Part shown: piece after piece, positions 43,776-53,305 of the stretch
How positions within the stretch are numbered: position 1 is the first letter of the stretch
How the letters are laid out: each line of letters opens with the position of its first letter
Assembly: GCA_964489055.1 (NCBI GenBank)
Contig: CAZAXF010000010.1
Location: 1 to 64,000, forward strand
Origin: 66-474 sp964489055
Lineage (GTDB): Bacteria; Pseudomonadota; Gammaproteobacteria; Xanthomonadales; Rhodanobacteraceae
Direction: 5' to 3'
DNA length: 64,000 bases
Program-made: the position numbers and the translations under genes
Notes under the pieces: generated by a model
The model's input: only the letters and a program-made list of their open reading frames with translations
The model's database searches: none
What the model was told of the DNA's origin: nothing

Positions 43776-44887
43776 TTCTTGCGCCCCTTGCCTGGCTTCC
43801 GTTCGGCCAGCTTCCGTTGGGTCATCTGTTCGATTCGCCCCGCCACCTTGGCGATCAGGTCGAGGGATACCCCTGCCGGCACGTCGCCATCGCGCAAGTG
43901 CTGTGACACGTACGTGTGGCTGGAACCGGTCAGGCCGAGTCGTGAGGTGACGAGATACGCCGTCGCCTCCGCCTCGATCTCAACGGAATGGTGATCGAGG
44001 TTGGCGCGCGCGGGCCACCAGCGATCCGCATCCGGCCCGAGGTGTCCAAGGAAGACATGCGCCAGCTCGTGGCACAGCACCCCGATACGGCTGGGCGTGT
44101 CCAGCGCTTCGTGGACGGCAATGCGCATCTTCCAATCGCCGGTGCCGTGATGAAACGTGGCAAACCCCGACAGCGTCGTGGACAGCGGTTTGAAATCGAT
44201 GCGAATCCGGTCGTGCCGCGCGGCATTTGCGATCAGCAAGTCCAACGCGTCATCCGATACCGGCCCATCAAACTTCGAAAACTGTTGCAGTTCCACCGGT
44301 AGTGGCGGGCCATCCGTATCGTCGATGTCATACACGCAGATCAAAGGACGCATGGGTGCCAGAATCAGCAACGGGCGAGCGTCTTCTTTGATTGTGCGCC
44401 CGAAACGCTTGCGCCAATCGGTGTCGGTGGCAAAGAAGCTGCACGCTGGATTCTGCAGGTGCACCAGCATGTTGTTGTAGGGCGCGTATTCCTTGAAACG
44501 CGCCATGAAGTCGATCATCTCGCGGAAACTGGCTGCCGAACGGTATTGCTTGCTCCGCCGAATCAACTGGTCGAACGAGGATTCCACTGCCCGGCCCGGC
44601 CCCGCCTCGCCAAACAGCGCACGCATCAAGTCCTCGTCGTCCAGAATCGCCTGTGCGTACTCCCGGCAGGCCCGGGATTGACTGGTGTCCGCGCTCAACG
44701 CAAGCAACGCCGGCTTCAGTTCGCAATGGGCCGCGGCGCCGACCTGCTGGTGCACGGCAAGTACCAGTTCATACGGCGACGGCTGACGCGGTGCACTCAG
44801 CGCGTCCAGGATCACCTTACGAACCTGCGCCGCATACAACAAATCCGATTGCGGCGGCTCGAAAAGCTTGGCTTGATCCAGACTCAT
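43772..44887 (-). CDS. ArdC-like zinc metallopeptidase inside the BREX operon
   Basis: In this 371-residue protein residues 115-180 resemble the ArdC N-terminal ssDNA-binding domain (FREMIDFMARFKEYAPYNNM, then FFATDTDWRKRFGR). The metal centre is HELAH (about 270) with a downstream Glu in VEIEAEATAYLV (about 300). This is the gluzincin arrangement of the ArdC/M78 group. ArdC-type proteins act as antirestriction factors, and M78 proteases cleave repressors. It overlaps pglX (ATGA) and pglZ (GTGA), so it is an integral operon gene, not a later insertion. This position is not part of the canonical six-gene BREX-1 set. Self-protection or regulation is a hypothesis. Confidence 0.8.
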   Translation of the reverse strand: MSLDQAKLFEPPQSDLLYAAQVRKVILDALSAPRQPSPYELVLAVHQQVGAAAHCELKPALLALSADTSQSRACREYAQAILDDEDLMRALFGEAGPGRAVESSFDQLIRRSKQYRSAASFREMIDFMARFKEYAPYNNMLVHLQNPACSFFATDTDWRKRFGRTIKEDARPLLILAPMRPLICVYDIDDTDGPPLPVELQQFSKFDGPVSDDALDLLIANAARHDRIRIDFKPLSTTLSGFATFHHGTGDWKMRIAVHEALDTPSRIGVLCHELAHVFLGHLGPDADRWWPARANLDHHSVEIEAEATAYLVTSRLGLTGSSHTYVSQHLRDGDVPAGVSLDLIAKVAGRIEQMTQRKLAERKPGKGRKK

Positions 44888-47800
44888 GACGACCGCTTTG
44901 CACGCGCGGCTTGTTTGGGGGCGACGCTGTAGTGAAGATCATTCCAGCGGTTGCCGTCGAATTCCTTCCCGCCCTTGAAGTCCTGCGTGACTTCATCCCA
45001 GCCCCAGAACCACGGATATTCGTCCCTCGGCCGCTGGGGTTCCTTGCCCCGGTCCTTGGTCCACTTGATCTTCGGCGCTGCGCGCAGGATGCACGCATTT
45101 CTGGCGCGCGCCTGGAATGGTCGCGCAGTCATGAAGGGGCGGATGTTCAGGCGCACGCCGTCATTGATGTCCGGCTCCCAGCCGATCGGCTGCTCTGCCA
45201 GCGGCTTCCAGCGCACGAAGAGATCGTAGGGTGGCTCGCCGGCGAGGATCTTCTCCAACTCGGTCTTCAGATGCATGGCTGCCGCCAGCCGCGCATCGGC
45301 ACCTTCCGCCCCGGCCTTCTGGTCGGCTGCCTGGCGGTTGATCCAGTCGCCCAGCGTGCTGTAAATCAGCTTCGAAAGCAGGCGTCTGCCTTCACCGTTG
45401 CCGGCGGCGAGTCGGTGATAGTTGACGAGCGCGTTGAAGCCATCACGTCGTCCGTCCCAGATGTGCCAGACGAACGGACGCTGATGGAACAGTGCGCAGT
45501 GCTCGGAGAAGAAGTGGTCGCGCAGCCAGTCATCGAGCGTGATGCCCTCATGGCCAGCGTTTGCAAGTAGCGTCGCCAGCTTGCCGGCCGACCATTCTTT
45601 CCCGTAGGCGTCGGCCAAGAGGTCGCGCAAGCGATCCGCGGCAGCGGACTCATGCATGGTCGGCGACAGCGAAACGATGCCGTCGTTGTCAGCATGCTTT
45701 CCAAGTCCATCCGACTCTAGCGCGGGACAATCCGGGAAACTCGAACCGGTCTGGCGCGGCCAGCGATAGCCAACTAGACGGGTGACGGCTACCTGTAGTG
45801 GCCCGTCCGAGCCTTTAGGGTGGCCATTGAAGATCCATTGCGTAGGATCGTCGGAGTGAGCCTTAGGTAGCCCATGAGGGTACGCCTCCGCCGCCACGCG
45901 CTGCCAGTGATCAAGATCAAATGGGACATACGCGATGCTTTTGCGTGCAACGCAAACCTTCTGGTCGAGCCGCCGTACTTGTTCAGCAAACTTTCCAGTT
46001 TCACAGAACATCCAAATTGCAGCCAGGAAATTTTCATCCTTCGGAGCGATCACGAACGCTCCGTGAGTGAATGGGGTACCTATATATAGCGTCTGCCGCA
46101 AGTCACGCATTGTGCTCACAGCGATTCCCCGTCGGCCCCAAACTTCCTCTCCCTTTATCCAACTCGTTACAGTCTCGTTGCCGAGCCTTCCTTGAACGAA
46201 CTTGAGCAAAACACCGGATCCGTCCTCCCAGAACAAAACATTTTCCTTTCCGGCACAGAAGGATTCGTTGTCCGCAGCCGCCTCTTGACAAACCCAACCA
46301 TTATCGACTCTGGGCAGCTCCCAGAAATTGCGGCCAAAACGTGAATAGTCGCCCGTGTGCAGCCCCTCGGAAACGTGGGCCACGTCCTCAAGCCGCTCGT
46401 GAACTGATCCCATCGCTCCCAGGACGACCTTTTTTTCTGGGTTGCAAAGCTGCTTCGCCTGACTCACGACACGCGATGGGTCGCCTTGCAGTTCGAGAGC
46501 CTTTTCGGCAGCGTTGGCTCCAGCGCTGGCATCGTATGCAGCAAAGTTCCATTGCGCGTGTGGCTTCCGCGCCGTCAGCGCGAGCAGCGAGGTAAAGGCC
46601 CCGGCAGCTTGTGGGCTCTCGAACCCATGTTCACCCAATCGCGCCACGGCATTCCACTCGATGTCCTCGAGCAATCGCTTGCGGAGATGTTTGTATGTTC
46701 CGAGAAACAGCCAGTTCTGCGGCGTCACCAGTGCGGCGCTGCCAGCCTCACTGCAAAACGCGAGGCAACGTTCGACGAAGCAGGTGGCAAGATCCGCTTT
46801 GGCCGCCGGATACACGTCTTGGCAATACTTCTTCAGCGTTTCGTCCTGCTTGCCGCGCCCGAGGTATGGCACGTTCGTCGCGACCAGCGTGAAGTCGCCG
46901 GCCAGAATTTCCGCCGCCTTGGCAAGTCCTTGGGCAGCCACCGCCATTTCCGACAGCTCCGCATTGTCGGTCTTGGCCATGACCTTCGCGAGCAACGGCG
47001 CCAGCTTGGCGAAATCAGCTTCCACCAGGTCCCCGCCCGTACCCGGCTGGATCAGGCTGCCCAGTGTAGGTGCCTTGGCGAAGAGGTCGTAGAGGCGCTC
47101 GAAACCTCGCCGGGTGGCGTCGGAAAACAGGTTCTCGCTCTTGGTACCGAGCAGGTCCTGGTCCGGGGCCACCGGCAATTCGGCCGCGGTGCGTTCGGCC
47201 AGCTTCAGCCATTCGGTCTTGCTGACGCCCAGTGACAAGCCGGAACACGCAAGGTGCAAGGCGGGCAGCGCCCTGTGGCCTACGCGGCGCCACGCCGCCA
47301 ACGCGAGATTGAACGCCGCGATTTGGGTGCAACGGGGATCGAGCTCCAGGCCATAGAGGTTGTCGCGCAGCACAGCCTCGATGGCGGCATCCGGAGCAAG
47401 GCCTTCTTCCTGCGCACGCATCGCCGCGAGCAAAGGCAGCGCAAAAACCAAAAAATGACCACTGCCCATGCAAGGGTCCAGCAGCCTTATGTCCTTCGCT
47501 GCTTCCGGCCAGCCATCGAAGCAACCGGCAGCGGGTCGCCACGGGCTGCCCTCCTCGTCACGAACAAACCGCAGGTACGCCCACGTCACGCCATCCAGTG
47601 CGCAGGCGGCTCGCAGCGATTCTTCGTCCTGTGCGGAATTTGCGAGATCAGGATTGGCTGCCAACGTCTTCCCCGCCCACCACGCTCCCAACGTGTTGTG
47701 CAGCAAAAACGCCACCATGTAGTCCTCGGTGAAAAGCTGGGTAACGGCAGGCAACTCATCCGCACCGATCTTGTCCCCCGAGCGGTTCACTGCTTCCTTG

Positions 47801-48390
47801 CTGTCGGCTTGCCAGAACTGATACACCCAGCCCAGACTGTCGTCGGATATAAATACTTCCGACGGCAATGCTTTCAGCAAGTCGTCCAGCTCGGATCGGG
47901 TCTCTGGTGGCAGGTTGACCTTGAGGACCGGATCGTCGTTGCGGAAGATTTGCGGGAGCATGATTTCCGCATAGTCACTCGCCAGCGCGAGCCAGTCGGC
48001 TTGCCGCTCGCGCGCCAGCTCCCGACACTCGTCCAAGGTGATCGCAACGCCGCTTTCGGGCTCGATCAGCAGGTCGTTCTCGGCCAGGTAGCGGGCGAAC
48101 AACATGCGATGCCAGTGCTGGTAGGCAAACTCCCTGACGAGGCGGTGCAGCGTCTGCGCACCGGACTTCGGATCACGCGTGTCGCCGAGTTGCCGCCCAT
48201 GCGCGCGCAGCGCGTTGCGGTACTTGACGCGCTCCGGCGACAGGTGACCGGGCGCCTTGGCATTGCCGGCCGCCAACTGTTCGAGCGATTTCTGTGCGCC
48301 AGCTTCGGCGATGCGGCGTGCGGCACGTACCGTATTCTCGAGCTGCCTCCGCAGCTCCCGTGGCAACGTGGTCGGGGACGAATCTGCCAC
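44884..48390 (-). CDS. pglX: BREX adenine-specific DNA methyltransferase PglX
   Basis: This 1168-residue protein starts with GTG one base after the brxC stop. The SAM-binding motif I is DPCMGSGHFLVFAL (about 304-317). The catalytic motif IV reads TNVPYLGRG (about 500-508) in place of the common NPPY. Large N- and C-terminal parts typical of PglX flank the catalytic core, and the C-terminal region would recognise DNA. PglX methylates the sixth adenine base of a short BREX site to mark host DNA and is also needed for defence. The stop overlaps the ArdC-like gene. Confidence 0.9.
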   Translation of the reverse strand: MADSSPTTLPRELRRQLENTVRAARRIAEAGAQKSLEQLAAGNAKAPGHLSPERVKYRNALRAHGRQLGDTRDPKSGAQTLHRLVREFAYQHWHRMLFARYLAENDLLIEPESGVAITLDECRELARERQADWLALASDYAEIMLPQIFRNDDPVLKVNLPPETRSELDDLLKALPSEVFISDDSLGWVYQFWQADSKEAVNRSGDKIGADELPAVTQLFTEDYMVAFLLHNTLGAWWAGKTLAANPDLANSAQDEESLRAACALDGVTWAYLRFVRDEEGSPWRPAAGCFDGWPEAAKDIRLLDPCMGSGHFLVFALPLLAAMRAQEEGLAPDAAIEAVLRDNLYGLELDPRCTQIAAFNLALAAWRRVGHRALPALHLACSGLSLGVSKTEWLKLAERTAAELPVAPDQDLLGTKSENLFSDATRRGFERLYDLFAKAPTLGSLIQPGTGGDLVEADFAKLAPLLAKVMAKTDNAELSEMAVAAQGLAKAAEILAGDFTLVATNVPYLGRGKQDETLKKYCQDVYPAAKADLATCFVERCLAFCSEAGSAALVTPQNWLFLGTYKHLRKRLLEDIEWNAVARLGEHGFESPQAAGAFTSLLALTARKPHAQWNFAAYDASAGANAAEKALELQGDPSRVVSQAKQLCNPEKKVVLGAMGSVHERLEDVAHVSEGLHTGDYSRFGRNFWELPRVDNGWVCQEAAADNESFCAGKENVLFWEDGSGVLLKFVQGRLGNETVTSWIKGEEVWGRRGIAVSTMRDLRQTLYIGTPFTHGAFVIAPKDENFLAAIWMFCETGKFAEQVRRLDQKVCVARKSIAYVPFDLDHWQRVAAEAYPHGLPKAHSDDPTQWIFNGHPKGSDGPLQVAVTRLVGYRWPRQTGSSFPDCPALESDGLGKHADNDGIVSLSPTMHESAAADRLRDLLADAYGKEWSAGKLATLLANAGHEGITLDDWLRDHFFSEHCALFHQRPFVWHIWDGRRDGFNALVNYHRLAAGNGEGRRLLSKLIYSTLGDWINRQAADQKAGAEGADARLAAAMHLKTELEKILAGEPPYDLFVRWKPLAEQPIGWEPDINDGVRLNIRPFMTARPFQARARNACILRAAPKIKWTKDRGKEPQRPRDEYPWFWGWDEVTQDFKGGKEFDGNRWNDLHYSVAPKQAARAKRSS

Positions 48391-48391
48391 G

Positions 48392-51300
48392 TCAGTTCAC
48401 CAATACCGGGCCGCGCTCGAGGGCGGCGGCCAGCGCTTTGCGTTGGCGATCCAGCCACGCATCCAGCTCCGTCGCGTCGTGCAGTGTCGCGCGCTCGATG
48501 GTGACAGATTGAAGCTTTGGCTCCAATTGCCGGATGGCCCGTTCGATAGCCTGCGCCACGCGGATGGGCATGGCGTCGCACTCGGCGCGCCAAGCCACAA
48601 GGCTGCGGCGGTCTAGCGAATCCAGAAGACGCTCGTTGGTGGCCACATCTACGGCGGGCGGAGCCTGCAGGCCAACTTCTGCCAAGATGGCGTGCTGATC
48701 GTTGCTGGGAATACGCTGCCAAGCTTCGTTGGAATCCAACTCAGCCTGCGCTTCGGCATACGCGCTTTTGTACGCGTTGGCTGCGCTCGTTACCTTCTCT
48801 CGGAGCAATCCGGAGAGTTGCTGGCGAAGTGGCGTCATCGGATCGCCGGGATCGAGCAACATCCTGTTGCTGCGGATTGCGTGCATTTGTTCGCGCACGG
48901 CATCGGCGTCCTGCAATTCCGAGGCATGTACAGCCAGCTTCTCCAGCAACTCCCAATCAGATTTGCGCTTTTTCGCCAATCCCGCCGCGGTCCGCCAGGC
49001 GTGGGCATTTTTCTCCAGTTCGGGCGCTTGCGTATTCAGCGCCGCCAACTGTTCGTTTCCGGACAGACGCTGCAAGTCCTCGATGGCAGCCGTATCTGGA
49101 CACTTCGGCAGCGGCGGCTCCCCACCGGCCTGTCGGGCCATGCGTAGCAGCGCTTGCAGAAATTCGCCGGCCTTGGCCGATTCTTCGCCGCTCTTGCACG
49201 ATACCTGCGCGCTCTGGAACAACTTGCGCAGCCTCAGGCGATCGGACACGGACAACGTCACCGATTCCGTCCGGAATTCGGCCTTGGCAATCTTGTTTTG
49301 ATCGAGCTGACCGGGCGCCAGCACCGCGCCATTGAGTGTTGCAACCAGGAATTGGCTGCGGTGCAGCGCGATCAACGCCGCATCGATGGCATCCTGTGGC
49401 CAGCCGAACGGACTGGTTCGCAAGATCTTGCGAACATCGGTACCGCTCTTGCCGGCCCCGATGGTGGCAATGACTTCCTGGCAGACGGGATGCTTCTCCG
49501 TTGCCCCGGAAAACCCGAGCGGCTTGAAAGGCTGGTCCGCGCCGTCGCGCGCGTGCTTGATGACCGCCGCCCAGGCAGCCGAATCGGCCTCCTTGAAGCG
49601 TGGGAACAGCCGCACCAGGGCATCGTCGGCCGCTGCATGCAGCTTTTCATCGAGGCTCGCCAACAACACTTCGGTTCCGCCGCCCTGATAGACCTTCGCG
49701 TTGCCGACGATTTCCTGGGTAAGCCGGGCGCACTCCTCTGAAGCGCGTTGGCGGCGGCTCTCCATGCTATTGCGGGCTTCACGACCTTCGTCGGTCGTCG
49801 GAATGCCCTTGGCGTCCATCGCGCGTTTTGCCGCCTCGGCTTCAACAATGGCGCGCTTGATATCCTCGGCTGCCTGCTTGCCGATGAATACATGGATGAT
49901 CGGGCTGTCGGTTCCGGCACTACGTGCGGCTCCCTCGACTTCCCTTTGCGAGCACGACCAGCCATCGCGGATCCACACCGGTATGGCCGTGCCATCGACA
50001 ACCGGCGGCGTTTGTTCACGGGAAATCTGCAATGGACGAGGCACTTTGGCTTCGCCTTGCATCAGCCGATGCGCCCGCACCACCCGGTCGGCCGCTCCAT
50101 ACAACAATTGGTCCTGCAAGAACTGGATGGTGGCCGCGTCGGCACCAAGACGGGTTTGGCAGTTGCGAAACTCGCGGTCCCATTCCGTACCCTCGCGGGT
50201 TTGCATCCGATATTCGTCACCAACCTGCATCAACACGCCCTGCTGGGCAAGCCGACGGAGTATCGCTTCGACGTCACTGCGCAACTTGCCATTGTCGGCG
50301 GCAAGGTCGCTTACCAGCAGGTCTGCTATGTGGTCCTTGTTTGCGCGCACGCCGATATCCGCGCCGGAATCGCGCCTCAGTTTGCCGATGAGAAACACGA
50401 GACCACAAATTCGGCGCGCGAGCTCGCCCTCCTCCTTGCCGACGCGCAGGACGCGTTCGTTGATTTCGCGCAACAGCACGCCGGTGGTGAGCATGTCCGC
50501 CGCCTGCGCGTCGAACAGTTCGTCGCCCGGTACCACGGATGTCATGGGCTGGTCCGACAAGCGGGCAACTGCATCGTGGATGACCCGCAGCTGCGAACGC
50601 AGCTGGCTTCGGGTGCCGGCGGTGTCGATCTGGCGGAAGCAATGCTCCCAAAACCGTCGACGTACAGGCAACAGCGGGAAATCATCAACGATGTGCTGCT
50701 GGTCCTCGCTTATCTCGCCAATCGCCGTGCCCTGCAACTGGCGAGAAATCTCACCGGCATATTTGTCCAGCATCTTGCGCACGTCGTCGACCGCGCTGGC
50801 CTTCTTTTGCAAGAGCACCTCGCGGGTTACCGTTTCGACGTCGGCGTCGGACAGCGGCACGCGGATCGTGAATCGATCCATCAATTTGTGCAGCAGAGGG
50901 ACGTCGGTCAAGGCGCTCTGGCCCGCGCAAACCATGAGGACGTGGCTGTCGAGTTGCTTGGAAACTGCCTCGGCGACCTCGGTTACGAGCACCGAACGGT
51001 CGTTCGAATCGCCGATGTATTGCTGCGCCTCATCCAGCACCAACAGCGTGCACGGCATGCGGCCGTCATGTCCGGCCAACTTGAGGGCGTCCTTCGCGGC
51101 ACGCAGAAACTGTGCGGTCGTGATGTCGACGACTTGCGGCGCAAATTGGGCCTTGATCTGCTGTTTCGCCTGCGCTTCATCGGACGCGAAGGTCGGATCA
51201 CAGGCCAGCAATGCACGCGCGATGCGCCCGCTTACATAGAGGTTGTTGAGTTCGCGGCTGAAATCTCGGTCGTCGGCCTCGACCGCCGCCTTGACCTTGT

Positions 51301-51844
51301 CGTAATAATCGTTTTCCCTCAGCCACAAGCAAAAGCGCGCCTGCGGATACTGTTCCGGCAATCCCAACGCCTTCAGCAGCACAGCGAGAATGCTGAGGCG
51401 CACGTTCTCGGTGGAACCACTGGGCAGCGATCCGGCAGCCGCCACCAGTCCGCCAGCACGCTTCCCGGCGGTATCGAGCTCCCGAAGCAGCGCATTCAGC
51501 TCGTCCGGCATACGCGGCACCAGGCTGCGTGCGGTGGAACCATCCGGAAACGCGGTGTCCCGCCACAGGTGGCAAAGCATTTTCAGAAGGTGCGACTTGC
51601 CGCTGCCGAAGAACCCGCTCACCCACGCCGCGCGCTGGCTGGTACCTCCAACGCCGTCGAGAAATGACCGCAGGATTCGTTGCACGCCGTCGGCGTACTG
51701 GCCTTCGCACACGAACGTGCACAGCTCGCCATGCAGTTCCTTGAGCGCATTGTCATCTGACCCGGCGATCCGCGCTTGGCCTTGGTTGACCAACGGGTGC
51801 GTCGCCGGGTCGCGCTGCAAGATATCCTTGATCTTCTCGTTCAT
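48392..51844 (-). CDS. brxC: BREX P-loop ATPase BrxC
   Basis: The ATG at 51844 (MNEKIKDILQRDPATHPLVN) follows AGGGG and gives 1150 residues; longer frames run into brxB. Walker A is SGFFGSGKSHLLKML (about 76-90) and Walker B is TLLVLDEAQQYIG (about 262-274). The remainder is helical, with a long C-terminal region rich in Ala and Leu. BrxC/PglY is a core ATPase of all BREX types. It lies 11 bp after brxB and directly before pglX. Confidence 0.9.
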   Translation of the reverse strand: MNEKIKDILQRDPATHPLVNQGQARIAGSDDNALKELHGELCTFVCEGQYADGVQRILRSFLDGVGGTSQRAAWVSGFFGSGKSHLLKMLCHLWRDTAFPDGSTARSLVPRMPDELNALLRELDTAGKRAGGLVAAAGSLPSGSTENVRLSILAVLLKALGLPEQYPQARFCLWLRENDYYDKVKAAVEADDRDFSRELNNLYVSGRIARALLACDPTFASDEAQAKQQIKAQFAPQVVDITTAQFLRAAKDALKLAGHDGRMPCTLLVLDEAQQYIGDSNDRSVLVTEVAEAVSKQLDSHVLMVCAGQSALTDVPLLHKLMDRFTIRVPLSDADVETVTREVLLQKKASAVDDVRKMLDKYAGEISRQLQGTAIGEISEDQQHIVDDFPLLPVRRRFWEHCFRQIDTAGTRSQLRSQLRVIHDAVARLSDQPMTSVVPGDELFDAQAADMLTTGVLLREINERVLRVGKEEGELARRICGLVFLIGKLRRDSGADIGVRANKDHIADLLVSDLAADNGKLRSDVEAILRRLAQQGVLMQVGDEYRMQTREGTEWDREFRNCQTRLGADAATIQFLQDQLLYGAADRVVRAHRLMQGEAKVPRPLQISREQTPPVVDGTAIPVWIRDGWSCSQREVEGAARSAGTDSPIIHVFIGKQAAEDIKRAIVEAEAAKRAMDAKGIPTTDEGREARNSMESRRQRASEECARLTQEIVGNAKVYQGGGTEVLLASLDEKLHAAADDALVRLFPRFKEADSAAWAAVIKHARDGADQPFKPLGFSGATEKHPVCQEVIATIGAGKSGTDVRKILRTSPFGWPQDAIDAALIALHRSQFLVATLNGAVLAPGQLDQNKIAKAEFRTESVTLSVSDRLRLRKLFQSAQVSCKSGEESAKAGEFLQALLRMARQAGGEPPLPKCPDTAAIEDLQRLSGNEQLAALNTQAPELEKNAHAWRTAAGLAKKRKSDWELLEKLAVHASELQDADAVREQMHAIRSNRMLLDPGDPMTPLRQQLSGLLREKVTSAANAYKSAYAEAQAELDSNEAWQRIPSNDQHAILAEVGLQAPPAVDVATNERLLDSLDRRSLVAWRAECDAMPIRVAQAIERAIRQLEPKLQSVTIERATLHDATELDAWLDRQRKALAAALERGPVLVN

Positions 51845-51855
51845 CGCAACCCCTG

Positions 51856-52413
51856 TTATGTGTTCTGGCCGTGTTCGGTGATGGGCACGGCCAGGTAGTT
51901 CCAACCGTCGCGCGCGTCCAGAAGACGGTAATTGTTGTTTTCGAACTGCCCCGGAAAGAACACGAGTAACCGGCCGCGGATGTCGCGTTCGACCAGCTTC
52001 AGTAGATGCGACACGTGGCAAAAGCCGAACAGCGCCCCTACGCCATAGAGCGCAACGACCGAACTTTCATCAACTTCAGGGGAGAGGAGGACCTTCCGGA
52101 TGTCCGCCGCCACATCCGCAGTGAATTCCGACTCGAGCTTCAACTGGAGGTCCTCGGGAGACTCGAAATATGCATCCCGATATTCGTCACTTGCCATCCA
52201 CCGGGCGAACGAGTCGGTCACATCCACGGCATGCCAGTCGTGACCAGCGTGTTCGGTTGCCGTCTCGAAGGCAAGCATGCGCTCCCGCAGCGAACGCTCG
52301 AGATCCTTGTCGTACACCAGCATCACGACGCGTTGGGCGCCTGAAACCGTTCGCTGCCACGGCATTCCGATGTGTCGACGATAACGATCGACGAGGTTTT
52401 CAAATCGCGACAT
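51856..52413 (-). CDS. brxB: BREX protein BrxB (DUF1788)
   Basis: The 185-residue protein begins MSRFENLVDRYRRHI and carries the BrxB/DUF1788 pattern: a strand RVVMLVYD near the start, a long helical middle and VALYGVGALFGFCHVSHLL followed by GRLLVFFPGQFENNNYRLLD. It is a small core protein of unknown biochemical role. The ATG overlaps the preceding gene by 14 bp and brxC follows after 11 bp. Confidence 0.85.
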   Translation of the reverse strand: MSRFENLVDRYRRHIGMPWQRTVSGAQRVVMLVYDKDLERSLRERMLAFETATEHAGHDWHAVDVTDSFARWMASDEYRDAYFESPEDLQLKLESEFTADVAADIRKVLLSPEVDESSVVALYGVGALFGFCHVSHLLKLVERDIRGRLLVFFPGQFENNNYRLLDARDGWNYLAVPITEHGQNT

Positions 52414-53221
52414 CAGAACGCCTCCGTCGTGGCTGCGGGTCCAGTCTTTCCAGGTTCAAGTCGACCACATCCGCTGCAATCCGCAGATCGAGCAGACCCG
52501 CCCGTTTGGCCTCGAACGCCAGATCCCGTGCACGAGCCGGCAGGCAATCCAAGACCCTGAACCAGCCGGACGCAAACAGGCCCGGGCCGCGGAAGCCCGC
52601 CAGGTACGCCAGATACAAAGCAAAAGTCGCGCCATGAACGGTCGGCTGGACCAGACAACGGCGCTTGAAAGTGCGTCCAGTCAGATGACCAGATTGTGCC
52701 CACGAGCTGGCCGTGTTCCGGACCACCTTGTCCAGTACATCCGCATTGAAACGATCTCCGGCGACGCGTTGCAGCGCCGTACGGATCGTGTCGCGCTGGA
52801 GTTCCTCACCAGCGGCAAGGCCAATCACGGGTGGTGCGGTTGCACGCAGCAGAGGATCGCGAGCCAGTGCGAGCAGCAGCGCCAGCAACCCGTGGGCGCC
52901 AATGTCCAAGTCCCAAAGGCGTCTGAACACCCGAAACAACGCCACGGTCGGATCAAGGATGTAGAGCTCACTCAGTCGCTGTGCGCTCAGCCGCCGGTTC
53001 GATGCCGTTGTTTTTCCAAGGCAATTGGCTTCAACAACCGCCTCTATATATTGTTCATGTGTCGCGGTCGATGCGGCGGCGGCGATTACCACGCACAGGT
53101 CTGCCAGCATGAGAGTGCGACTCGAATGCGCTCCTCTGGCGCCGACCTTAAAGCCGATCGGGTCGGGCAAACCGTTTTCCGCCGGTGCAAACTGGAACTC
53201 GAGGTTGAGGTTGTGCGGCAT
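52400..53221 (-). CDS. brxA: BrxA-like first gene of the BREX operon
   Basis: From the ATG at 53221 this is a 273-residue, mostly helical protein (HSSRTLMLADLCVVIAAAAS, then LSELYILDPTVALFRVFRRL). Its position directly upstream of brxB and its helical, DNA-binding-like character fit BrxA (DUF1819). It is longer than usual BrxA and the match is by order more than by clear motifs. Another ATG at 53251 would place one of the two upstream palindromes inside the coding region. Neither start has a good ribosome site. Confidence 0.55.
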   Translation of the reverse strand: MPHNLNLEFQFAPAENGLPDPIGFKVGARGAHSSRTLMLADLCVVIAAAASTATHEQYIEAVVEANCLGKTTASNRRLSAQRLSELYILDPTVALFRVFRRLWDLDIGAHGLLALLLALARDPLLRATAPPVIGLAAGEELQRDTIRTALQRVAGDRFNADVLDKVVRNTASSWAQSGHLTGRTFKRRCLVQPTVHGATFALYLAYLAGFRGPGLFASGWFRVLDCLPARARDLAFEAKRAGLLDLRIAADVVDLNLERLDPQPRRRRSDVAI

Positions 53222-53228
53222 GAGGTTT

Positions 53229-53248
53229 CGCCGGCAAACATGCCGGCG
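53229..53248. promoter_or_regulatory. Palindromic operator-like site, proximal copy
   Basis: Perfect arms CGCCGGCA and TGCCGGCG around AACA, 7 bp upstream of the brxA start codon. A second copy with the same arms lies 57 bp further upstream. Such a pair before the first BREX gene suggests binding of a dimeric repressor. Confidence 0.6.
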
Positions 53249-53285
53249 CATCCTACGACTCGTGGATAAGCCGTGTCAAGTTGTT

Positions 53286-53305
53286 CGCCGGCAAACTTGC
53301 CGGCG
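53286..53305. promoter_or_regulatory. Palindromic operator-like site, distal copy
   Basis: Same arms (CGCCGGCA, TGCCGGCG) around AACT, starting 57 bp from the proximal copy. The flanking TTCGCCGGCAAAC is shared with the first copy. The two sites would be separated by between five and six helical turns. Confidence 0.6.
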
